Assembly: GCA_021808985.1 (NCBI GenBank)
Contig: JAKBAQ010000137.1
Coordinates: 1 to 7,635, forward strand
From: Pseudomonadota bacterium
GTDB lineage: Bacteria > Pseudomonadota > Alphaproteobacteria > Acetobacterales > Acetobacteraceae
DNA: 7,635 bases
Direction: 5' to 3'
Part shown: positions 1 to 5,166 of the stretch, one piece after another
Position numbering within the stretch: the first letter of the stretch is position 1
How the letters are laid out: the number at the start of each line of letters is the position of its first letter
Position numbers and translations under genes: made by a program
Notes under the pieces: generated by a model
Databases searched by the model: none
What the model was told of the DNA's origin: nothing
Seen by the model: only the letters and a program-made list of their open reading frames with translations

Positions 1-105
1 GGCCAGGCCGCGCGCGCCGCCGCCCTGGCGCTGCCCTCCACCGAAGCCGCGCCGCCGCCCTGGGCCGGGCTGCCCCATCCGGCCTTCGCGAGCGCGGCTG
101 AATGA
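1..105 (+). CDS. C-terminal end of an unidentified protein upstream of flgA (partial)
   Basis: Frame 1 is open from the window edge to a TGA at 103-105 and gives 34 residues ending in HPAFASAAE. The stretch is rich in alanine and proline and shows no motif I recognise. Its codons have the strong G/C third-position bias of the neighbouring genes. Its stop overlaps the flgA start as ATGA (102-105), the usual sign of translational coupling, so it is probably an upstream gene in the same operon, plausibly flagellar. Frame 3 is also open to a TGA at 99-101, but it reads as an arginine-rich shadow. The identity cannot be settled from 34 residues. Confidence 0.55.
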   Translation, partial: GQAARAAALALPSTEAAPPPWAGLPHPAFASAAE

Positions 106-776
106 GGCGCCTGCCCGCCATTTTGGCCGCGCTGGCGCTGGCCTCGCCCGCCGCCGCCGCGCCGCAAAGCGCGCGGGCGGTGGCGCTGGCCATCACCCAG
201 GCGGCCCAGGCCATCGCCCCGCCGGGCGCCAGCCTCAGCCTCGGCCCGGTGGCGGGCGCGCGCTACATGCAGTCCTGCGCCGTCCCGCTCAGCGTCAGCA
301 TCAGCGGCGCCGCCCCGTATGAGCAGGCCGCCGCCCACTGCGCCGCCCCGGCCTGGACGCTTTATGTCACCGTCACCGTGGCGCAGAGCGAGAACGTGGT
401 CATCGCCGCGCGCCCCATCGCCGCCGGGCAAACGCTGGGCCGGGCAGACCTCACCCTCGCCCGCGAGCCGGTCTCCCTTTATGCCGGTCGCCAGGTCTAT
501 TACGACCCCGCCCAGCTCCTCGGCGCCAGCGCCGTCATGTCGGTGCAGGCGGGCGGCATCCTCAACCCGGCCGATATCGCCGCGCCGGTCATCGTCAAAT
601 CCGGGCAGACCGTCTCGGTCCAGGTCATCAGCGGCGGCGTCACCCTCTCGCTGGACGCCGTCGCCACCGAGACCGGGCGCATCGGCGACACCATCCTCTT
701 CACCAACCCCTCCAGCGGCCGCCGCTTCTCCGCCCAGATCACCGCCGCCGGCCCGGTGCTCCAGCTCCAGCCATGA
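102..776 (+). CDS. flgA: Flagellar basal-body P-ring formation protein FlgA
   Basis: FlgA is a periplasmic chaperone that helps FlgI subunits assemble into the P ring around the flagellar rod. The 224-residue product starts with a Sec signal peptide: MRR, a hydrophobic stretch, and a likely cleavage after the alanine run near residues 17-20. Two cysteines (Cys59 and Cys80) in the N-terminal half could form a disulfide. A Trp-x-x-Tyr-Val segment (85-89) leads into the SAF domain at about 99-160, with the typical ARPIAAGQTL start. The C-terminal beta domain (about 161-224) carries VKSGQTVSVQ, a GxIGD turn (192-196) and the SSGR motif (204-207), all characteristic of FlgA. Length is normal for the family. 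The start is chosen for its ATGA overlap with the upstream stop and for the signal peptide. Unusually, flagellin follows directly instead of the ring or rod genes flgH/flgI. Confidence 0.92.
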   Translation: MRRLPAILAALALASPAAAAPQSARAVALAITQAAQAIAPPGASLSLGPVAGARYMQSCAVPLSVSISGAAPYEQAAAHCAAPAWTLYVTVTVAQSENVVIAARPIAAGQTLGRADLTLAREPVSLYAGRQVYYDPAQLLGASAVMSVQAGGILNPADIAAPVIVKSGQTVSVQVISGGVTLSLDAVATETGRIGDTILFTNPSSGRRFSAQITAAGPVLQLQP

Positions 777-822
777 GCATGAATATTTCGCCCGCCAATG
801 AACTTAAAGTTGCAAGCCCAGG

Positions 823-849
823 AAAACTTCTCCTCCCGCCCCCGAATAA
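823..849 (+). promoter_or_regulatory. Candidate sigma-28 (FliA)-type promoter for flagellin
   Basis: AAAACTTC (823-830) and CCGAATAA (842-849) are separated by exactly 11 nt, the spacing of the enterobacterial sigma-28 consensus TAAAGTTT-N11-GCCGATAA. Each element matches at 5 of 8 positions, including AAA and TT in the -35 and ATAA in the -10. Transcription would begin near 856, giving a leader of about 30 nt before the flagellin start. The presence of flgM downstream makes a sigma-28 promoter reasonable. The matches are partial, and the key CGAT core is not exact, so this is a suggestion only. Confidence 0.35.
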
Positions 850-871
850 ATGGGTACGGCAACCGCAACCC

Positions 872-877
872 AAGGAG
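872..877 (+). promoter_or_regulatory. Strong Shine-Dalgarno site fixing the flagellin start
   Basis: AAGGAG lies 8 nt before ATG 886. This sets the flagellin start at 886 rather than the in-frame ATG at 850, which would add 12 residues (MGTATATQGVFN) unlike any flagellin N-terminus and would place the ribosome site inside the gene. Confidence 0.85.
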
Positions 878-885
878 TTTTCAAT

Positions 886-2370
886 ATGTCGGCCGTAGGT
901 TCTATCATGACGAACACCGGGGCGCTCCAGGCGCTCAACTCTATCTCCGCCACCTCAGCAAACACCAACAACCTGCAGACCCAGCTTTCCAGCGGTCTGT
1001 CGATCAGCTCACCCTCGAACAATCCGGCCGGCTACATCACCGCCCAGGGCTTCACCTCGCAGCTGAACGGCATCACCCAGGCGATCTCCAACGCCAACCA
1101 GGGCGTCTCGCTGCTGCAAACCGCCCAGGGCGCCATTTCGCAGCAGATCGGCATCACCCAGCAGCTCAACTCCATCGCCGTGCAGGCCGCCAACGGCACG
1201 CAGACCTCGTCTGAATCCCAGTCGCTGCAAAACCTCGTCGGCCAGCTCACCGGCCAGGTTTCCACCATCGCCAACCAGACCCAGTTCAACAATATCAGCC
1301 TGCTCAACGGCACTTTCTCCGGCGTGCAGTTCCAGGTCGGCGCCAATGAGGGCCAGACCCAGAGCCTCTCCATCAGCAAGATGACCGCGAGCGCCATCGG
1401 CATGAACGCCTCTGTCGCCTCCGCCGCCGTCTTCAAATCGGGCAGCGCCGCGGCGGGCAGCGGCCAGATGACCACGGCCGCCACCGGCCCGGCCGCCGCC
1501 GGCGCCTACACCGCCGGCACGGCCAAGATCATCGGCAATAATGGCGGCAGCGCCTCCATCACCTCCACCACCGGTGAATCCGCCGCCAGCATCGCCACCG
1601 CGGTCAACAACCTCTCCGGCACCACCGGCGTGCAGGCGCAGGCCACCAACTCGGTCGTGCTTTCGGCAACCTTCGTGGCGGGCAAGTCGCTCAACTTCTC
1701 CATCCAGGCGGGCAGCGGCCTCACCGGCACCATCGGCACGGCGCAGAACATCGCCGCCTCCAGCGCCGCCGCCCTGGTTTCCCAGATCAATGGCGGCACC
1801 TCCACCAGCGGCATCACCGCCTCGCTGAACAAGGCGGGCAACGTGGTTCTCTCCCAGACCGCCGGCCAGAACATGATCCTGAACTACACCGGCGCCGGCG
1901 CGTCGGGCAGCCTCAAGTCGGTTGGCGGCACGGTTGCCACCTTCAGCTCCACCAACAAGAACGCGCTGATCCAGGGCCAGACCCAGCTGCAATCCAGCGG
2001 CGCCTTCTCCGTCACCGGCGGTGCGGCCATCGGCGTCAAATCCAGCTCCACGCTCGATTCCCTCTCCGCCATCAATGTCAGCACCACCTCGGGCGCCAAC
2101 CAGGCGATCAACGTGGTGAAATACGCGCTGGCGGCGCTCAACAACCAGGGCGGCCAGCTTGGCGCCACCCAGCAGGCGATGACCGCCAACATCAACAACC
2201 TCAACACCACCAGCCAGAATGTCACCACCGCCCTCGGCGTGGTGCAGGATGCCAACATCCCCGCCGTCAGCAACCAGCTGACCCAGGCGCAGATCCAGGC
2301 GCAGGCCGGCGTTGCGGCGCTCAAATCCTCCACCCAGCTGCAGCAGTCCTATCTCTCCCTGCTGCCGTAA
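886..2370 (+). CDS. fliC: Flagellin (filament subunit)
   Basis: This is the structural protein of the flagellar filament, exported unfolded by the flagellar type III apparatus. From ATG 886 it has 494 residues. The N-terminal D0/D1 helices (about 9-145) show NTGALQALNSI, LSSGLSISSPSNNPAG (34-49) in place of the usual SSGLRINSAxDDAAG, and QTQFNNISLLNGTF (131-144). The C-terminal D1/D0 region (about 388-494) ends with AQAGVAALKSSTQLQQSYLSLLP. The central region (about 165-385) is Gly/Ala/Ser/Thr-rich and holds two flagellin_IN-like units (about 213-262 and 269-323). By my reading the protein has no Arg, His, Cys or Trp and only 5 acidic residues (E110, E155, E231, D391, D455) and about 10 lysines. 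There is no signal peptide, as expected. The family assignment is firm, but the paralogue name is not: other flagellin genes may exist elsewhere in the genome. FliS and FliD, its chaperone and cap, are encoded just downstream. Confidence 0.95.
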   Translation: MSAVGSIMTNTGALQALNSISATSANTNNLQTQLSSGLSISSPSNNPAGYITAQGFTSQLNGITQAISNANQGVSLLQTAQGAISQQIGITQQLNSIAVQAANGTQTSSESQSLQNLVGQLTGQVSTIANQTQFNNISLLNGTFSGVQFQVGANEGQTQSLSISKMTASAIGMNASVASAAVFKSGSAAAGSGQMTTAATGPAAAGAYTAGTAKIIGNNGGSASITSTTGESAASIATAVNNLSGTTGVQAQATNSVVLSATFVAGKSLNFSIQAGSGLTGTIGTAQNIAASSAAALVSQINGGTSTSGITASLNKAGNVVLSQTAGQNMILNYTGAGASGSLKSVGGTVATFSSTNKNALIQGQTQLQSSGAFSVTGGAAIGVKSSSTLDSLSAINVSTTSGANQAINVVKYALAALNNQGGQLGATQQAMTANINNLNTTSQNVTTALGVVQDANIPAVSNQLTQAQIQAQAGVAALKSSTQLQQSYLSLLP

Positions 2371-2381
2371 GCCTGCAACCG

Positions 2382-2410
2382 GCGGGCCGGGGCCAAGCGC
2401 TCCGGCCCGC
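2382..2410 (+). terminator. Strong hairpin downstream of flagellin (attenuator or mRNA-stabilising stem)
   Basis: GCGGGCCGG (2382-2390) and CCGGCCCGC (2402-2410) are perfect inverted repeats. The stem can extend inward by a G-U, a G-C and a C-G pair, leaving a 5-nt loop (2394-2398). It starts 12 nt after the flagellin stop. What follows is GCCTTTCCC, with no proper U-tract, so it is a poor intrinsic terminator. It may reduce read-through into fliD, or protect the 3' end of an abundant flagellin transcript. The structure is seen directly; the role is inferred. Confidence 0.6.
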
Positions 2411-2439
2411 GCCTTTCCCGCAACATTGGCCATGATATC

Positions 2440-2444
2440 AGGAA
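2440..2444 (+). promoter_or_regulatory. Ribosome binding site of fliD
   Basis: AGGAA lies 6 nt upstream of ATG 2451 and supports that start. No convincing promoter was found in the 80 nt between the flagellin stop and fliD. Confidence 0.6.
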
Positions 2445-2450
2445 TGCGCC

Positions 2451-3833
2451 ATGACCACCGTCAGCAGTCTCGGCTCCAGTCAGGTTTCCAGTCAGATCGC
2501 ACAGGTGCAGTCGCGCTTGCAGGCCCCCATCACGGCCATGCAAACCCAGGTCACTTCTGACAAAGCCACCATCTCCGCCTGGGGCACCATCAGCGGGGCC
2601 ATGTCCACCCTCGCCAAATCCCTCGCCGGCATAAAGAGCGCCGCCACCATCAACAGCCGCTCGGCCGCCAGCACCGGCACCAGCGTGGCCACCGCCACCG
2701 CCAGCAACACCGCCGCCCCCGGCACATATAGCCTCACCGGCGTCACCCTGGCCAAAACCCAGGAGATCTACTCCTCCCTGCTCGGCTCCGGCGCGGCTTC
2801 GCTCACCGGGGGTGCCGGCTCGCTCAACTTCACCCTCAAAAACGGCAAGACCGAGAAAGTCTCCGTCGGCTCCGGCAGCCTCACCCTCAACGGCGTCGCC
2901 GCCGCCATCAACAAGGTGGCGGGCGGCGTGCAGGCCAGCGTCGTCGGCACGGCCGCGGGGGCGCGGCTGGTGCTGCAAAGCAGCGCCACCGGCAGCTCGC
3001 AGGCTTTCTCCGTCGCGGGCACCGGCGCCCTGGCCCAGTTTTCCTACAGTTCCGCTACCGCCGGCACCGAGACCCTGGCCCAAACCGCGAGCGACGCCAA
3101 ACTCTCCCTCAATGGCGTGCCCGTCACCAGCAAGACCAACACGCTCAGCAGCGCGGTCTCTGGCCTCAGCATTTCCCTGGTCGGCTCCGGCGCCGCCACG
3201 CTCACGGTCAGCTCCTCGCCCACGTCTCTCTCCACCGCCGTCTCCTCCGTCGCCACCAGCCTCAACGCCGCGCTTTCCGCCATCGCCAAGGAGACCAAAT
3301 ACGTGCCGCCAAGCTCGGCCGGCACCTCCTCGGCCAGCGCCGCCAAATCCGGCCCGCTGCTCGGCAATTTCACCGCCACCAATCTCAGCAGCCAGCTTCT
3401 CAACACGGTCAGCGGCGCGGCGGCCAGCGGCGTCAGCGCCAACGCCATCGGCCTCACGGTGAGCAGCGCCGGCGCGGTCTCCTTCAACAGCACGAGCTTT
3501 TCCTCCGCCTACACCAAAAACCCCACCGCCGTGCAGACCCTCATCAGCCAGATCTACAAAGCCCTGGACAGTATCACCACCGGCGCCATCGGCGGCTCGG
3601 GCAGCGCCGCCTCCAGCAAATCCACCGGCAATATCGGCTCCCAGACCAGCGCCCTGCAGGCCACCATCACGAACATTGACAGTCAGATCACCCAGACCAC
3701 CAAGCAGAACAACGCCCAGCTGCAGCTTCTGGTCCAGGAATACACCTCCGCGATCAACGCCTCCAATTCGGCCTCCATCTCCCAGGCCTATCTCAGCATC
3801 TTCACCAGCACCTCCTCCACCAGCAGCGGTTAG
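2451..3833 (+). CDS. fliD: Flagellar hook-associated protein 2 (filament cap, FliD)
   Basis: FliD forms the cap at the filament tip that folds incoming flagellin subunits into place. The 460-residue product has the FliD_N region (about 1-105), with SLGSSQVSSQIAQVQ and an N-terminal helix carrying the pattern 'API.AMQTQV....ATISAWGTISGAM' (25-51). An IN-like middle segment follows (about 124-178). The FliD_C region (about 214-455) begins with LSLNGVPVTSKTNTLSSAV, matching the family's 'inG..i....N.i..a..G' pattern. It includes GPLLGNFTATNLSSQL (301-316) and a C-terminal helix of the cap leg domain (about 400-450). Length is typical. Like the flagellin, it is low in charge, with only three arginines (22, 70, 172), and is rich in Ser, Ala and Thr; the C-terminal tail is a Ser/Thr run. 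The fliS start lies 12 nt downstream, suggesting one operon. Confidence 0.92.
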   Translation: MTTVSSLGSSQVSSQIAQVQSRLQAPITAMQTQVTSDKATISAWGTISGAMSTLAKSLAGIKSAATINSRSAASTGTSVATATASNTAAPGTYSLTGVTLAKTQEIYSSLLGSGAASLTGGAGSLNFTLKNGKTEKVSVGSGSLTLNGVAAAINKVAGGVQASVVGTAAGARLVLQSSATGSSQAFSVAGTGALAQFSYSSATAGTETLAQTASDAKLSLNGVPVTSKTNTLSSAVSGLSISLVGSGAATLTVSSSPTSLSTAVSSVATSLNAALSAIAKETKYVPPSSAGTSSASAAKSGPLLGNFTATNLSSQLLNTVSGAAASGVSANAIGLTVSSAGAVSFNSTSFSSAYTKNPTAVQTLISQIYKALDSITTGAIGGSGSAASSKSTGNIGSQTSALQATITNIDSQITQTTKQNNAQLQLLVQEYTSAINASNSASISQAYLSIFTSTSSTSSG

Positions 3834-3845
3834 GACTGATCAACC

Positions 3846-4226
3846 ATGAGCATGGGCACAACCACAGGCTACCGCACCGGCATGTTTGACGGCGAGGCGA
3901 ACCTCTCCTGGCTGCGCCAGGGCTGGCGCGGCCTGCGCTTTTACGGCCGGCGCGCCAAGGCGGCGATCGAGGCCGGCGACATTCAAACCAAGGCGGAGAT
4001 GATCCTGCGCGCCGACCAGCTGCTCGATATCATGTCCGGCATCCTCGCCACCGAGCCATCCGCCACCCTCGGCCCCGCCCTGATGACGATCTACACCGCC
4101 CTGCGCTATACCCTCTTCCGGGCCAATGCCGAGAACAGCCTCTCGGCGCTGGACGATTTCGAGACCGCCCTGGCCCTCCTTGACCAAGACATGATCAAAT
4201 CATCTGAAAGCGCGGCAGCCGCATGA
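3846..4226 (+). CDS. fliS: Flagellar export chaperone FliS
   Basis: FliS is a small cytoplasmic helical protein that binds the C-terminal helix of flagellin, stops it polymerising in the cytoplasm and brings it to the export gate. The product has 126 residues, typical of the family. The conserved core includes LRFYGRRAKAAIEAGDIQTK (30-49), equivalent to the usual 'irfl.qAk.aie.gd...k', followed by a helix with ADQLLDIMSGI (56-66) and RYTLFRANAENSLSALDDFE (87-106), matching the usual 'l...L..AN..nd...l.e..'. The usual N-terminal 'aY....v.ta.pekLv.mLYdg' is replaced by a diverged stretch containing YRTGMFDGEANLSW. The start at 3846 has AGGA at 3832-3835, 10 nt upstream and overlapping the fliD stop. 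An in-frame ATG at 3852 is possible. The stop overlaps the flgM start (ATGA at 4223-4226). Confidence 0.85.
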   Translation: MSMGTTTGYRTGMFDGEANLSWLRQGWRGLRFYGRRAKAAIEAGDIQTKAEMILRADQLLDIMSGILATEPSATLGPALMTIYTALRYTLFRANAENSLSALDDFETALALLDQDMIKSSESAAAA

Positions 4227-4525
4227 CCAATACCATCCCCCCCCTTTCCCAACCCTCCCTGCCGGTTGAAACCACGGCCCCCCAGGCCGCGTCTTCGCCC
4301 GCGCCGCCCGCCGCCAGCGCCACCCCCCCCGCGCAGACTGACTCCGTAACCCTGAGTGCCGCGGCGCAAACCAGCACGCAGCTGCTCGGCGCCGCCCGCG
4401 CCGCGAGCGGCATCAACCATGCCGCCGTGGCCCAGCTGCGCGGCGCCCTGCAATCCGGCGCCTATAATGTTTCGCCCGAGAAGCTCGCCCAGGCCATCGC
4501 AACGGTGTTGAAAGAATCAAAATAA
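4223..4525 (+). CDS. flgM: Anti-sigma-28 factor, FlgM family
   Basis: FlgM binds and inactivates the flagellar sigma factor FliA until the hook-basal body is complete, and is then exported through the flagellum. The 100-residue product has a disordered Pro/Ala-rich N-terminus (1-39). The conserved DSVTLSAAAQ (40-49) matches the family's 'D.V.lS..a'. Next comes the sigma-binding helical end, with INHAAVAQLRGALQSGAYNV (64-83) and SPEKLAQAIATVLKE (84-98), which fits 'd...v..lk.ai..G.Y.vd...iA..ll'. Its position between fliS and a FlgN-like gene supports the call. Translation is probably coupled to fliS through the ATGA overlap. The target FliA is not in this window. Confidence rests on the C-terminal pattern in a short protein. 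Confidence 0.8.
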   Translation: MTNTIPPLSQPSLPVETTAPQAASSPAPPAASATPPAQTDSVTLSAAAQTSTQLLGAARAASGINHAAVAQLRGALQSGAYNVSPEKLAQAIATVLKESK

Positions 4526-4989
4526 TGAGCATTGCCGGGCAGTTCCGTCCCCTTCCGCATGGCGGAAGGCCCCTTCCCGTCGCCAGTATCCTGCAACAGG
4601 GGCTGGATTTGGTGGAAGACCTCTCCCAGAAGCTGCAAACCCTTGATGCCCTGATGCTCACCGGCAAGCCGAACGAAATTTCCACCGCCGCCGCGGTGGT
4701 GGAAATGGCGCTCAAATCCGCCTCTCCGGCCTTCGCTGAGATCGCGGGCGCCATGGGCCAGCTTGGCGCCTGCAACCTGGCCGCCGCCGCCGCCCAGCTG
4801 CGCCAGATCGAGGAGGAAGACGCCGCCGGCCTGGCCGAGGCGCTGCGCTTTGCCCTGGCCCGCTTCGCCAAACGCTCCGCCGGCGCCAACCGCCGCGCCC
4901 AGCAGCTCAACCGTGGCCTCAACGCGGCGCTGAAAACCCTCCAGGCCCTGGGCGTGCAGGAGAGCGGGCGGCTTATCGCAGAAGCGTGA
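4525..4989 (+). CDS. flgN: Probable FlgN-like flagellar export chaperone
   Basis: FlgN proteins are small helical cytoplasmic chaperones for the hook-filament junction proteins FlgK and FlgL. This 154-residue product is predicted almost wholly helical after about residue 20. It has alanine- and leucine-rich heptad-like segments (about 22-48, 52-80, 85-120 and 122-152), no signal peptide, no membrane segment, and a length close to the family. The C-terminal stretch GANRRAQQLNRGLNAALKTL (119-138) resembles the basic, Asn-containing final helix of FlgN. The main support is context: it starts at a TAATG junction (4523-4527) with flgM, and flgM-flgN is a common pair. It has no clear Shine-Dalgarno site, so translation may depend on coupling. 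Sequence resemblance is weak, so it could be another flagellar helical protein. Confidence 0.6.
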   Translation: MSIAGQFRPLPHGGRPLPVASILQQGLDLVEDLSQKLQTLDALMLTGKPNEISTAAAVVEMALKSASPAFAEIAGAMGQLGACNLAAAAAQLRQIEEEDAAGLAEALRFALARFAKRSAGANRRAQQLNRGLNAALKTLQALGVQESGRLIAEA

Positions 4990-5166
4990 AGACTGTCCCG
5001 AAACAGAACAAAACCAACATCCATTCAAGGTCTTTTCCCCGCCACGGCGGGCGCAACCGGGCGGCCAGACCCGGGTCAGGGGTCAAAGAGGTTGACGAAT
5101 CTTCACGTAAGATCAAAGCTCGCCCCGCGATCACACCCATCACATAAGTCAGGGAGCAAAAACACC
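4990..5166. other. Intergenic region between the flagellar operon and the permease, with palindrome and short repeats
   Basis: No gene is supported here. GACCCGGGTC (5068-5077) is a perfect 10-bp palindrome, overlapped by two direct copies of GGGTCA (5073-5078 and 5080-5085), an arrangement that could be an operator. TTGACG at 5092-5097 resembles a -35 hexamer, but no good -10 is found at 16-18 nt, so the promoter is only suggested. A small stem CCCGC/GCGGG (5038-5051) is preceded, not followed, by T residues, so no convincing terminator for the fliD-flgN operon is visible on the + strand. Confidence 0.35.
5151..5156 (+). promoter_or_regulatory. Ribosome binding site of the permease gene
   Basis: AGGGAG lies 10 nt before ATG 5167. 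It favours this start over the in-frame TTG at 5092, which would add 25 polar residues with no family resemblance. Confidence 0.6.

Noticed and set aside
850..885. Upstream in-frame ATG for flagellin
   Set aside because: The ribosome site at 872-877 would fall inside the gene, and the extra residues do not resemble a flagellin N-terminus.
777..885. Sigma-54 (-24/-12) promoter upstream of flagellin
   Set aside because: No GG-N10-GC element with TGGCAC/TTGC-like flanks was found in this gap.
1009..2433. Minus-strand ORF of 474 codons opposite flagellin
   Set aside because: High GC removes stops on the opposite strand. The product is Gly/Ala/Arg low-complexity, while the + frame is a clear flagellin.
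5038..5051. CCCGC/GCGGG stem as a terminator of the flagellar operon
   Set aside because: The T-rich stretch is before the stem, not after it, and the stem is only 5 bp.
5092..5166. TTG start for the permease
   Set aside because: AGGGAG before ATG 5167 gives a better start, and the added 25 residues are polar and unlike the family.
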